Source: Pantoea agglomerans
GTDB taxonomy: Bacteria; Pseudomonadota; Gammaproteobacteria; Enterobacterales; Enterobacteriaceae
DNA length: 64,000 nucleotides
Assembly: GCF_020149765.1 (NCBI RefSeq)
Contig: NZ_CP083809.1
Span: forward strand, 372,001 to 436,000
Direction of reading: 5' to 3'
Shown piece by piece: positions 21,333 to 30,650 of the stretch. Made by a program: the position numbers and the translations under genes. The stretch's first letter is position 1, and every line of letters starts with the position of its first letter. The notes under the pieces are model-generated. The model did no database searches. It was given only the letters and a program-made list of their open reading frames with translations, and was not told the DNA's origin.

Positions 21333-21461
21333 ATGCTCTATCTGCTATCGGCATTGTTGTCGGTCATTCAGGCGTGTTGTGCTGACAAAGTAGCAACCCA
21401 AAAGATTAAGTGCTGCTGCACGCATAATGAACAGTGGGTTTGTCATCGTCTGAGAAGTTGA
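21333..21461 (+). CDS. Possible 42-residue Cys-rich small protein
   Basis: A short frame starting at ATG 21333 that encodes 42 residues: a hydrophobic N-terminal segment (residues 2-14), then six cysteines at 15, 16, 27, 28, 29 and 37 in a basic tail. It resembles a tiny membrane or secreted peptide, but the RBS is weak (a GGATAG about 12 bases upstream) and it lies in the mdh control region. I do not recognise a family. It may be a chance frame in an mdh leader. Confidence 0.3.
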   Translation: MLYLLSALLSVIQACCADKVATQKIKCCCTHNEQWVCHRLRS

Positions 21462-21524
21462 TTCAGGTCTGGACACAGATGGAAATTCGGCTCTACTCTG
21501 CCCCACCTTAATAAGGAGTACAGA

Positions 21525-22463
21525 ATGAAAGTTGCCGTTCTTGGCGCTGCTGGCGGAATTGGTCAGGCGCTCGCCCTTCTGTTAAAAACCCAGCTTCCTG
21601 CGGGTTCTGAACTCACGCTCTATGATATCGCGCCGGTGACGCCCGGCGTCGCGGTGGATCTCAGTCATATTCCCACCGCGGTCAAAGTCCAGGGCTTTAG
21701 CGGCGAAGATGCGACGCCGGCGCTGCACGGCGCCGATGTGATCCTGATTTCGGCGGGCGTGGCGCGCAAGCCGGGTATGGATCGCGCCGATCTGTTTAAC
21801 GTTAACGCAGGTATCGTACGCAATTTGATTGAGCAGGTGGCGCAAACCGCGCCAAAAGCGCTGACTGGTATTATTACCAACCCGGTCAATACCACGGTGG
21901 CGATCGCTGCTGACGTGCTGAAAAAGCACGGCGTCTATGACAAAAATCGACTGTTCGGCGTTACCACGCTGGATATTATCCGCGCCAATACCTTTGTTGC
22001 CGAGCTAAAAGGCAAGCAGCCGAACGAGGTTGAAGTGCCGGTGATTGGTGGTCACTCCGGCGTGACTATTTTGCCTCTGCTGTCGCAGGTGCAAGGGGTG
22101 AGCTTCAGTGATGACGAGGTCGCCAGCCTGACAAAACGCATCCAGAATGCGGGTACCGAAGTGGTCGAAGCCAAAGCGGGCGGCGGATCTGCCACGCTGT
22201 CGATGGGCCAGGCGGCGGCGCGCTTCGGCTTGTCGCTGGTGCGCGCGCTTCAGGGCGAGGCGAACGTGGTGGAGTGCGCTTACGTTGAGGGCGACGGCGA
22301 GTACGCCCGCTTCTTCTCGCAGCCGCTGCTGCTGGGCAAACAGGGGATCGCGGAGCGACGCGCTATCGGCACGCTGAGCGATTTTGAACAACAGGCATTA
22401 AGCGGCATGCTGGAGACGCTGAAGAAAGATATCGCACAGGGTGAGGAGTTTGTGAAGCAGTAA
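21525..22463 (+). CDS. mdh: Malate dehydrogenase
   Basis: NAD-dependent malate dehydrogenase of the citric acid cycle; interconverts malate and oxaloacetate in the cytoplasm. The 312-residue length equals E. coli Mdh. It shows the Rossmann motif G-A-A-G-G-I-G from residue 7, the substrate arginines in A-R-K-P-G-M-D-R, the catalytic aspartate in T-L-D-I-I-R and H177 in G-G-H-S-G. TAAGGAG precedes the start by seven bases. The next gene, mscM, is convergent, which differs from E. coli. Confidence 0.98.
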   Translation: MKVAVLGAAGGIGQALALLLKTQLPAGSELTLYDIAPVTPGVAVDLSHIPTAVKVQGFSGEDATPALHGADVILISAGVARKPGMDRADLFNVNAGIVRNLIEQVAQTAPKALTGIITNPVNTTVAIAADVLKKHGVYDKNRLFGVTTLDIIRANTFVAELKGKQPNEVEVPVIGGHSGVTILPLLSQVQGVSFSDDEVASLTKRIQNAGTEVVEAKAGGGSATLSMGQAAARFGLSLVRALQGEANVVECAYVEGDGEYARFFSQPLLLGKQGIAERRAIGTLSDFEQQALSGMLETLKKDIAQGEEFVKQ

Positions 22464-22497
22464 GCGCGCCTGCACCCAGGCGATTTCCACTGCTGAC

Positions 22498-22519
22498 GAG
22501 GCCCGGCTTAACGGGCCTC
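22498..22519 (+). terminator. mdh terminator hairpin
   Basis: Stem of 8 bp (22498-22505 with 22512-22519) and 6-nt loop, 34 bases after the mdh stop; followed by only a weak T-rich stretch. The mscM end converges 125 bases later. Confidence 0.6.
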
Positions 22520-22644
22520 TGTCGCAAGTCAGAAAAGCGGCGGGGCGGCGATCGGCGCCCCCTCTCTGGCGCTCAGGTAGCGTGCCGCAACCCTTCCCAC
22601 ATCCTTTCACTGCGGTCCTTTGCAAGGCCGCACCGCTCGCCGCC

Positions 22645-25600
22645 TTAAAGACCACCAGACTTAAAGGTGCGCGCCGCCGGCGTGCCGTTGCTGGCTGGCG
22701 TCTTCTTGCCCAGCGTTTCCATACGCACCTGGAAAGGCGGGAAGGGCATTTCGATGCCGTGCTCGGCAAAGCCTTTCAGGATCAGCTGATGCAGCTCGTG
22801 GCGCAGCGGCATGCGGTGGCCCATCTCCGCTGCGTGAATGCGCAGCTCAAACAGCTGAATGCCCTGCTGCAGATCGACCAGGAAGACGTCCGGTGCCGGC
22901 ACGTCGAGCACGTAGCTGCAGCGCTCGCACGCCTGCCGCAGCACCGTCGTGACCTCTTCGCTGTCCACATGCGCGGGCGCTGGAATGGTCAGCACCACGC
23001 GCGTCACCGAGTCGGAAAGCGACCAGTTGACGAACTGTTCGGTAATAAAGGCCTTGTTCGGCACGATAATCTCTTTGCGGTCCCAGTCGATAATCGTGGT
23101 GGCGCGCGTATTGATGCGCGTAATGCTGCCGGTCAGATCGCGGATCGTCACGGTGTCGCCAATACGAATCGGCTTCTCGAACAGAATAATCAGGCCGGAA
23201 ATAAAGTTGGCGAAAATCTCCTGCAAACCAAAACCAAGTCCCACACCGAGCGCGGCGACCAGCCACTGCAGCTTCGACCACTCGATACCGATCATTGAGA
23301 AGCCAATCAGCCCGCCAACCAGCATCAGCACATACTTGGTCAGGGTGGTAATCGCGTAGCCGGTGCCGGGCGTCAGATTGAGGTGCTGCAGCAGCGCCAG
23401 CTCCAGCAGGGCGGGCATATTGCGCACCAGCTGGGTGGTAATAATCAGCACCAGAATCGCAATCAGCACCGAGCCCAGCGTAATCGGCTGGATGCTCTCC
23501 ACGCCCTGCACCGTGGTGCTGACGTCCCACAGTCGAATATTCTCAAGAAAGCCGAAGGCGGAATGGATCTCTGACCAGAGCACGATCACCGACACCAGCG
23601 CGATCAGGGTAAGGATAGAGCGCACCAGCCGCAGCGACTGCGCGCTGATGGCGTCGAGGTCGATAATCGGCTCATCCACGTCGACCTCGCCGTTTTGCGC
23701 CGCCGACTCTTTCTCCTCTTCGTGACGCGCGCGGTTGGCCAGCATATCGGCACGGCGCTGGCGCGCGCGGTCAAAGGCGATGCGACGCCGCTGGATCAGC
23801 ATCCAGCGGCGGATAATGTGGTAAATCACCAGCAGCAGAAACCAGATGGCGACAGAGGTTTCCAGCCGCGCCAGCAAGGCCTGTGCGGTCGCCAGATAGC
23901 CAATCATCGAGGCGAGGGCGGCAGCGAGCGGAATGGCGATCATCAGGTTCCACAGCACGCGGTTCACCAGGTTATCGCCGTTGCCCTCTTTATCCAGATA
24001 GAGCGGAATGCCGGCGCGCTTAAGGCTAACGGTCACGATCGACAGGGCGCCGCAGATCAGGATAAAGCAGAGCCGGCCAAGCGAGGCGGAAAACTGGCGA
24101 TCTTCCATATTGGCGAAGGCGATCAGCAGCATAATCAGCGGCACGATCAGGCCGATGGTCAGCGAGTAATAGCGGGTCGCGCGCGCGACGCGGGTCTGCG
24201 GCCAGCGAAAATGCACCACAAACAAACCGTTAGGACGGGCGAACGCGGCGCTGATCATAAAGGCCCACAGCAGCGGCAGCGTCGCCGTAATGCCGTCGCC
24301 GAACGCCACCGCGATAGGGTAGGGCCAGGCGTGCTGCAGCCCGTAGCCGAGCGCGGCCCAGAGCACCGGCAGCGGCAGCGCAACCAGGATCGACCAGAAC
24401 ACGGTGCGCACCGTCAGACGGAAGCGATCCTGAGTCACTTTGCCCACTTTGCTCGCCGAGCGCGCCAGGAAGGCGTTGAAATGGCGACGCGTTCTGAGGC
24501 TGAAGCCCACCAGCAGCACCGCGCCGATCAGGGGCAGCACTGTCTCACGGCTGGTGACCATCATCGCCAGCGCTTTGCCCAGCTGGCCCAGCGTGTCGAG
24601 CGACAGCAGGCGCGACAGATCCCGCGCCACTTCTACCGGATAGTTCAGGCCGATGGGGCTGATGTCTGCGGTCCAGAACAGGTAGCGGTGGGTAGCATCT
24701 TTGACGTCGGTCAGCGCATCCTGCAGCTGGGTATTGGCGACCTTGAGCTTGGTAATCTCCAGAATCAGCGTATCGCAGCCGGAGATCAGCGAATTAAGCA
24801 GCTCGCGCTGGGTTTTCAACTGCGCATCCAGAATGCGGCGCTGTTCGGCGCTGAACGGCTGCCCGTCAGCCTGATGCGCTTTGCGCAGCGCCTCCTGCTG
24901 CTGCAGCAAATCTTCATAGCGCAGGCGCTGCACGCGCAGCTGCGCCATTTCGTTGTCAATCTGCTGCGACTTAGGCATATCAGGCAGCCGCGCCACCTGC
25001 GCGCGCAGCGCCTCGCCTAACAGATTGGAAGCGCCGAGCCACTGCGACTGTTCGCGCAGCGTGCCCAGCGCCTGACGCACCTGGATAATCTGGTTGGTCG
25101 CCAGTCGCTGCTGGGACGCCACCAGATCCATGCGCTGCGCCTGCTGGTTCAGCGCGCCGGAGAGGTCGCGGTTAACGCGAAACTGATCGCTGATCACAGG
25201 CGGCAGGTCGCCGCTGTTTTCCGCCAGCTGTTCGGTGCGCGCCAGCGCCAGTTCCGCTTCGCGCTGACGCTGTTCGTTAAGCTGATTGCGCAGCGCCTGC
25301 AGATAGTTGTCGAGCTGCGCCGCTTTAAGCTGATGCAGGTCGGCGCGCATACGCGCCAGCTCCTGACGATTATTGGCAGAGAGCTGCGCCAGTTCCAGCT
25401 CATCCACGCGCGCTTTATTGACCGCGTTTTCCGCCTGGCGCGCCCACAGCTGCGCCTGAGACTGCGGCGAGGCGGCGGCAGAGCCGCTCTGCAGGCGGCG
25501 GTCGCTCTCGGTCATCGCGCGACGCGCGTCGGTTTGCTGCTGGGGAAGCTGCGACAGCGAGTCGCTGATCTCGCGGGCGCGATCCTGCTCCTGCTGCGCC

Positions 25601-25974
25601 TGGCGCCCCTCTTCCAGCAGCTGGCTGCTGACCTGCAGGATCTCCTGATCGAGCTGGGCGCTGCTCATGGTGCCGCGCACGCTTTTGCTGCCGTCGTCTA
25701 GCGAAGTGATTTGCTGGCGCAGTTCGCGCGCCAGGCGAGGGAAGTCGTCGATGACCTGCTGATACTGCTTTGCGCGCTCCAGCGACGCATCGCGTTCGGA
25801 AAGGTAGTTGAGGGCAGCCTCCAGGGACTGCACCTGCTCCGCCTGCGCGGGAGAGCTTTTTGCCGCTTTCGCCTCGTCCAGCGCCTGTTTAAGTTGGCTG
25901 GCGTCCGGCACGGTGGCCGCCAGCGCTGAGGTGCTGAGCCAGAGGCTCAGCAGCAGGATGAGAAACGATCGCAC
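22645..25974 (-). CDS. mscM: Miniconductance mechanosensitive channel MscM
   Basis: MscM (YjeP) is a large MscS-family channel that opens on membrane tension during osmotic downshock. The 1109-residue protein has a signal peptide (about 1-19), a long coiled-coil periplasmic domain rich in Gln, Glu and Ala (about 20-480), roughly eleven membrane helices, and the MscS core: the pore helix with G-L-G-F-G-L-Q-E-I-F-A-N-F-I-S-G, the beta domain (G-D-T-V-T-I-R-D-L-T-G) and the C-terminal domain. Position next to psd, 20 bases apart, matches E. coli mscM (1107 residues) rather than mscK. Confidence 0.95.
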   Translation of the reverse strand: MRSFLILLLSLWLSTSALAATVPDASQLKQALDEAKAAKSSPAQAEQVQSLEAALNYLSERDASLERAKQYQQVIDDFPRLARELRQQITSLDDGSKSVRGTMSSAQLDQEILQVSSQLLEEGRQAQQEQDRAREISDSLSQLPQQQTDARRAMTESDRRLQSGSAAASPQSQAQLWARQAENAVNKARVDELELAQLSANNRQELARMRADLHQLKAAQLDNYLQALRNQLNEQRQREAELALARTEQLAENSGDLPPVISDQFRVNRDLSGALNQQAQRMDLVASQQRLATNQIIQVRQALGTLREQSQWLGASNLLGEALRAQVARLPDMPKSQQIDNEMAQLRVQRLRYEDLLQQQEALRKAHQADGQPFSAEQRRILDAQLKTQRELLNSLISGCDTLILEITKLKVANTQLQDALTDVKDATHRYLFWTADISPIGLNYPVEVARDLSRLLSLDTLGQLGKALAMMVTSRETVLPLIGAVLLVGFSLRTRRHFNAFLARSASKVGKVTQDRFRLTVRTVFWSILVALPLPVLWAALGYGLQHAWPYPIAVAFGDGITATLPLLWAFMISAAFARPNGLFVVHFRWPQTRVARATRYYSLTIGLIVPLIMLLIAFANMEDRQFSASLGRLCFILICGALSIVTVSLKRAGIPLYLDKEGNGDNLVNRVLWNLMIAIPLAAALASMIGYLATAQALLARLETSVAIWFLLLVIYHIIRRWMLIQRRRIAFDRARQRRADMLANRARHEEEKESAAQNGEVDVDEPIIDLDAISAQSLRLVRSILTLIALVSVIVLWSEIHSAFGFLENIRLWDVSTTVQGVESIQPITLGSVLIAILVLIITTQLVRNMPALLELALLQHLNLTPGTGYAITTLTKYVLMLVGGLIGFSMIGIEWSKLQWLVAALGVGLGFGLQEIFANFISGLIILFEKPIRIGDTVTIRDLTGSITRINTRATTIIDWDRKEIIVPNKAFITEQFVNWSLSDSVTRVVLTIPAPAHVDSEEVTTVLRQACERCSYVLDVPAPDVFLVDLQQGIQLFELRIHAAEMGHRMPLRHELHQLILKGFAEHGIEMPFPPFQVRMETLGKKTPASNGTPAARTFKSGGL

Positions 25975-25994
25975 AGCAAAAACACTCTCAGCGG

Positions 25995-26891
25995 TTAGTC
26001 GGCGATAACGTCGACGGGGTCGGTCTGCGGCAGCACAAGAGCCAGCGGCTGGCCGAGGCGAGTCTTGCTTTCAGCTTCCAGGCTCTCCGCCAGCTTAACG
26101 CGTCCCGGCGCAAACAGATTAATCACGGTGGAGCCCAGCTTAAAGCGGCCCATCTCCTGGCCTTTCAGCAGCACAACGGCGCCTTCGCTATCCGCAGCGG
26201 GATAGTGCCAGCGTTTGATCACCCCTTCGCGCGGCGGGGTAATGGTGCCCGCCCAGCTGGTTTCGATGCTGCCGACAATAGTGGCACCCACAAGGATCTG
26301 CACCATGGGGCCGATATCGGTATCGAAATAGCAGATAACGCGTTCGTTGCGCGCGAACAGATTGGGGATATTGCGCGCCGTCAGCGGGTTCACCGAGTAG
26401 AGATCGCCCGGCACGTAGATCATCTCGCGCAGGATGCCGTTGCACGGCATATGCACGCGATGGTAGTCGCGCGGCGCAAGGTAAGTGGTGACGAAATGGC
26501 CGTCGCGGAACTGCGCCGCCATCTCTTCCTGACCGGCCAGCAGCGCGTCCAGCGTATAGTGATGGCCTTTCGCCTGGAAAATCTGGTCGCCTTCGATGCG
26601 GCCCAGCTGGCTGATAGCGCCGTCGGCAGGCAGCACGATCAGGTTCGCGTCGGGATCGACCGGACGCGCGTCATCTTTCAGCGGACGGACAAAAAAGTCG
26701 TTAAAGGTGCGATAGCTGGCGGTATCGGACTTACGCGCTTCCGACATATCCACCTTGTAGAACCAGACGAAGATATCAATCACCAGTTTGGTCAGCCAGC
26801 CACCACGACGGCTGGCACCCCAACCCGCAAGTTCCGTTAACCATTTTTTCGGCAGTACATGATTCAGGCCGAGTTTTACACGATCAAACAC
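25995..26891 (-). CDS. psd: Phosphatidylserine decarboxylase proenzyme
   Basis: Psd converts phosphatidylserine to phosphatidylethanolamine at the inner membrane and self-cleaves to make its pyruvoyl cofactor. The L-G-S-T motif is present with cleavage between G253 and S254, the same Ser number as in E. coli. GTG 26891 is preceded by AGGAGG five bases away, so the longer open frame is not used. At 298 residues it is shorter than the 322 of E. coli because the acidic tail is reduced. Upstream gene of an operon with mscM. Confidence 0.95.
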   Translation of the reverse strand: MFDRVKLGLNHVLPKKWLTELAGWGASRRGGWLTKLVIDIFVWFYKVDMSEARKSDTASYRTFNDFFVRPLKDDARPVDPDANLIVLPADGAISQLGRIEGDQIFQAKGHHYTLDALLAGQEEMAAQFRDGHFVTTYLAPRDYHRVHMPCNGILREMIYVPGDLYSVNPLTARNIPNLFARNERVICYFDTDIGPMVQILVGATIVGSIETSWAGTITPPREGVIKRWHYPAADSEGAVVLLKGQEMGRFKLGSTVINLFAPGRVKLAESLEAESKTRLGQPLALVLPQTDPVDVIAD

Positions 26892-27028
26892 CTTAGCCTC
26901 CTGGCTTTGTTTCGCGTCAATCAAAAGGGGGCGAATCATATCAGCGCCCCGGTCAGATGGCGAATTTCCCCATGATCCCTTCCGTAACAGAGGCGATGCA
27001 GGGTCAATGCCGCGGTAAGCAGCGAGCG

Positions 27029-28072
27029 TCACTCGCTGGAAGAGAAATTCTTGCGCGTTTTTACCTGCGCCATGCTCTCCAGAATACGGTGATAGTTGTC
27101 AAAGCGCGAAATGTCTATCTGACCCGCCTCGACGGCGGCGCGGATAGCGCAGCCGGGATCGCTGCCGTGCTTACAGTCGCGGAACTTACAACCGCCGAGA
27201 AATTCACGGAATTCGACAAATCCGCGGGTAATTTGTTCCGGCTCAAGATGCCATAAACCGAACTCGCGCACGCCCGGGGAATCGATCACGTCGCCGCCGT
27301 GGGGAAAGTGGTACAGGCGCGACGCGGTGGTGGTGTGCTGACCCAGCCCGGAGACGTCAGAGACGTCGTTGGTGACGATGGCGGTTTCCAGCGCCGCGTC
27401 AAGGCCGAGCAGGGCGTTCAGCAGGCTCGACTTACCGACGCCGGACTGTCCGGCGAAGATGCTGATGCGATCGGTCAGGGCCGCTTCGAGATCCGCCAGG
27501 CCCGCTTTTGCATGGCTGGAAACCATCAGCACGCGATAGCCAATGCGGCGGTAGATATCCATCTGCTCATCGACGAAGGCGCGCGCCTTGTCATCCAGCA
27601 GGTCGGTCTTGTTCAGCACCAGCAGCGGTTCGATACCCAGCGTTTCGCTCGCCACCAGATAGCGGTCGATAATATTCAGCGACAGCTCGGGCAAAATCGC
27701 CGAAACGATAATGATCTGGTCGATATTGGCGGCGATAGGCTTCAGCCCGTCGTAGTAGTCGGGGCGGGTCAGCACGCTGCTGCGCTCATGCACCGCTTCG
27801 ACGATGCCTTTGCCGCCGCCCAGCGCCGGACGCCAGACGACGCGATCGCCGGTCACCAGCGAACGAATAGTGCGGCGCAGGTTGCAGCGATGCACCTCGC
27901 CCGCGCGGTCTTCGACATCTGCGTGCATGCCGAAACGGCTGATCACCACGCCTTCCGCTGCTTCACCAAACAGATTATCGTCCGCTTCCGGCGCATCGCG
28001 CTGGTTCAGACGACGCTGATGGTTAGCGCTGACGCGACGTTGTTGACCTTTCGACAGTTTATTTTTGCTCAC
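27029..28072 (-). CDS. rsgA: Ribosome small subunit-dependent GTPase RsgA
   Basis: RsgA is a circularly permuted GTPase that checks late maturation of the 30S subunit. The 347-residue protein has an N-terminal OB fold, the G4 motif N-K-T-D ahead of the P-loop G-Q-S-G-V-G-K-S-S, and a C-terminal zinc-binding region (C-K-F-R-D-C-K-H and G-C-A-I-R). GTG 28072 after GAGAGG gives the family N-terminus ([15 protein letters not shown]). Divergent from orn; psd follows 137 bases downstream. Confidence 0.97.
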   Translation of the reverse strand: MSKNKLSKGQQRRVSANHQRRLNQRDAPEADDNLFGEAAEGVVISRFGMHADVEDRAGEVHRCNLRRTIRSLVTGDRVVWRPALGGGKGIVEAVHERSSVLTRPDYYDGLKPIAANIDQIIIVSAILPELSLNIIDRYLVASETLGIEPLLVLNKTDLLDDKARAFVDEQMDIYRRIGYRVLMVSSHAKAGLADLEAALTDRISIFAGQSGVGKSSLLNALLGLDAALETAIVTNDVSDVSGLGQHTTTASRLYHFPHGGDVIDSPGVREFGLWHLEPEQITRGFVEFREFLGGCKFRDCKHGSDPGCAIRAAVEAGQIDISRFDNYHRILESMAQVKTRKNFSSSE

Positions 28073-28174
28073 GCATCCTCTCAGACTTTCGTCAGACTTC
28101 GCCCGGCTGGGCAAAACGTCTATGATACACCTTATTCACTATTGATGACGATAACGGCTACGGCGGGAAACAGC

Positions 28175-28723
28175 ATGGCAACAGGAAATGAAAATAATCT
28201 GATTTGGATCGACCTTGAGATGACCGGTCTGGATCCGGAGCGCGACCGCATTATCGAGATTGCTACGCTGGTGACCGACGCGAACCTCAATATTCTGGCG
28301 GAAGGGCCGGTAATGGCGGTGCATCAGTCCGACGCCCAGCTGGCGCTGATGGATGAGTGGAACGTACGCACCCATACCGCGAGCGGGCTGGTAGAGCGCG
28401 TGAAAGCCAGCGAGTTTGACGATCGCCGCGCTGAACTGGCGACGATTGAATTTTTAAAACAGTGGGTGCCCGCCAACAGCTCGCCGATTTGCGGCAACAG
28501 CATTGGTCAGGATCGCCGCTTTCTTTTCAAATACATGCCGGAACTGGAAGCCTACTTCCACTATCGCTATCTCGACGTAAGCACCTTAAAAGAGCTGGCG
28601 CGTCGCTGGAAGCCGGAGATTCTGCCAGGCTTTAAAAAAGCGGGCACGCATCAGGCGCTGGATGATATTCGCGAATCGGTCGCCGAGCTGGCATACTATC
28701 GCGAGCACTTTTTGCAGCTCTAG
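28175..28723 (+). CDS. orn: Oligoribonuclease
   Basis: Orn is the essential 3'-5' exoribonuclease that hydrolyses dinucleotides, including pGpG from cyclic di-GMP turnover. The 182-residue product carries the DEDDh motifs: D-L-E-M-T-G-L-D near the start, N-S-I-G-Q-D-R, and H-Q-A-L-D-D-I near the end. The frame is open further upstream, but ATG 28175 matches the family start (an alternative ATG at 28145 is possible). The tRNA-Gly genes follow. Confidence 0.97.
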   Translation: MATGNENNLIWIDLEMTGLDPERDRIIEIATLVTDANLNILAEGPVMAVHQSDAQLALMDEWNVRTHTASGLVERVKASEFDDRRAELATIEFLKQWVPANSSPICGNSIGQDRRFLFKYMPELEAYFHYRYLDVSTLKELARRWKPEILPGFKKAGTHQALDDIRESVAELAYYREHFLQL

Positions 28724-28806
28724 TCCTGAAAGGTGCGCAGGAAAACAGCAGGTTGCTGCTTTAATCGGCAAACGAATCGAAAGCGCAAAATTTTGCTTTT
28801 AGACTC

Positions 28807-28834
28807 TTGCAGCAGCAGTAATTTCTCGTATAAT
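28807..28834 (+). promoter_or_regulatory. Promoter of the tRNA-Gly operon
   Basis: A -35 TTGCAG (28807-28812), 16-bp spacer and perfect -10 TATAAT (28829-28834), followed by a GC-rich discriminator (GCGC), the usual feature of stringently controlled stable RNA promoters. It lies 43 bases before the first tRNA. Confidence 0.88.
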
Positions 28835-28877
28835 GCGCACCCCGTACCGATGAAGAATTTATACAACGGTACAAGGC

Positions 28878-28953
<76 letters not shown>

Positions 28954-28980
28954 AAATTTGATTAGCAGTACCTTTCCTAA

Positions 28981-29056
<76 letters not shown>

Positions 29057-29083
29057 AAATTTGTTTAGCAGTACCTTTCCTGT

Positions 29084-29159
<76 letters not shown>

Positions 29160-29224
29160 AATTTTACATCACCAAATATCAGACGCTTAGTTAAGCCGTT
29201 GACGATCGCCGCGTGACGCTGCGC

Positions 29225-29490
29225 TTATCAGGTTATCCACAGCGCGTCAGCCGTGTTTTACCGCTGCTTAAGGCGATCTGTAAAACTATTTTGAACAGAG
29301 TTATCCACAACTTTGTCTCTCTCCTCGCACGCTATCCACATTCGTATTTGTACACATTTTCTATTTAACTCATTGAATTATCGATAAATGAAGGTATTTC
29401 ATTTTGTTAAAATCTTCTCTGACGCGCTCTGTGTCAGTTGAATGACAACGCCTTTTTATTTTTATGCACAGCTTGTGGAAAAGTCGCTGA
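29225..29490. promoter_or_regulatory. datA: datA-like DnaA-box cluster
   Basis: In E. coli the datA locus, which together with IHF promotes hydrolysis of DnaA-bound ATP and limits initiation, lies between glyVXY and queG. The same gap here (29160-29510, 351 bases, no gene) contains DnaA boxes on the plus strand at 29233-29241 and 29301-29309 (perfect TTATCCACA), 29332-29340 (one mismatch), 29462-29470 (TTATGCACA) and one on the minus strand at 29474-29482 (TTTTCCACA), plus a weak one at 29348-29356. An IHF-like site (12 of 13) is at 29366-29378. The naming rests on synteny plus these boxes. Confidence 0.82.
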
Positions 29491-29510
29491 CCAACATCGC
29501 TGATTACTTA

Positions 29511-30650
29511 TCATGCGTCACGCGGCAAACCCTTCTCAATCGCGCGCACCAGCCGTTTTTGCTGCGCGGGCTGCACGTCAATCACCAGCGCCTGCCGTTT
29601 TTCCTGCTGCTGAAGCAGGGCCCACTCGATATGTTCATCAAGCAGCGGATTTTCGCCCAGCCGCTGCTGCAGCACGTCCGCAATTTCGGCGCGCCAGGGG
29701 GCGTTGCCCAGCGCCACGGCAATATTACGCAGCCAGCGCAGATGGCCGATGCGGCGTATCGCTGAGCCTTCCGTCACGCGTAAAAAGGTTTTCTCGTCCC
29801 ACTGGAACAGCGTCATTAGCTCCGGCGCATGCAGCGCGGCGCGCGGCGAGAAGTCCGTTTCGTCGCTGAGCTGGCCGTAGCGATTCCACGGGCAGATCAG
29901 CTGGCAGTCGTCGCAGCCGTAAATGCGGTTGCCCATCAGCGGGCGCAGCGCTTCCGGAATGGCACCCTCAAGCTCGATAGTGAGGTAGGAGATGCAGCGG
30001 CGCGCATCCACCACGTAGGGTTCCACGATGGCGTTGGTCGGGCATATGGTCATACAGGCGACGCAGCGGCCGCACTGCTCCTCCTGCGGGGCGTCAATCG
30101 GCAGCGGCAGATCGATCAGCAGCTCGCCGAGGAAAAACCAGGAGCCCGCCTCGCGGTTAAGGATCAGCGAATGTTTGCCGGTCCAGCCGAGGCCCGCCTT
30201 AGCCGCCAGCGGTCGCTCCAGCAGCGGCGCGGAGTCGACAAACGGGCGAAAATTAAGCTCGCCGCACTTTTCCTGGATCATTTCTCCGAGCTTTTTCAGG
30301 CGATTGCGCAATACTTTGTGGTAATCACGCCCCAGAGCGTAGCGGCTGACATAGCCAAGTTGCGGGTTTTTCAGCGTGCTGGCGAAGGCGGCTTTGGCCG
30401 GAAGATAGTTCATGCGTACGCTGATTACGCGCAGCGTGCCGGGCAGCAGTTCATGCGGACGCGCACGCATCATGCCGTGGCGCGCCATCCACTCCATTTC
30501 GCCGTGATACTGCTTGTCCAGCCACGCCTGCAGACGCGGCTCTTCCGCGCTGAGATCGGTGTCGGTGATGCCGACCTGCTGAAAGCCGAGATCCTTGCCC
30601 CACTGTTTAATCTGTTGAGCAAGCTGATGAAGATCGAGAGGGTATGACAT
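29511..30650 (-). CDS. queG: Epoxyqueuosine reductase QueG
   Basis: QueG reduces epoxyqueuosine to queuosine in the wobble position of GUN tRNAs, using cobalamin and two [4Fe-4S] clusters. The 379-residue product equals E. coli length. It shows the cluster motif C-G-R-C-V-A-C-M-T-I-C-P (about residues 192-203) and C-D-D-C-Q-L-I-C-P (about 245-253). The ATG at 30650 overlaps the divergent nnr ATG in the tetranucleotide CATG. The longer frame to 30755 runs through nnr and is not used. Confidence 0.97.
   Translation of the reverse strand: MSYPLDLHQLAQQIKQWGKDLGFQQVGITDTDLSAEEPRLQAWLDKQYHGEMEWMARHGMMRARPHELLPGTLRVISVRMNYLPAKAAFASTLKNPQLGYVSRYALGRDYHKVLRNRLKKLGEMIQEKCGELNFRPFVDSAPLLERPLAAKAGLGWTGKHSLILNREAGSWFFLGELLIDLPLPIDAPQEEQCGRCVACMTICPTNAIVEPYVVDARRCISYLTIELEGAIPEALRPLMGNRIYGCDDCQLICPWNRYGQLSDETDFSPRAALHAPELMTLFQWDEKTFLRVTEGSAIRRIGHLRWLRNIAVALGNAPWRAEIADVLQQRLGENPLLDEHIEWALLQQQEKRQALVIDVQPAQQKRLVRAIEKGLPRDA

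Noticed and set aside
22582..23298. Plus-strand open frames over mscM
   Set aside because: Antisense shadows of the mscM gene, which shows clear MscS-family motifs on the minus strand.
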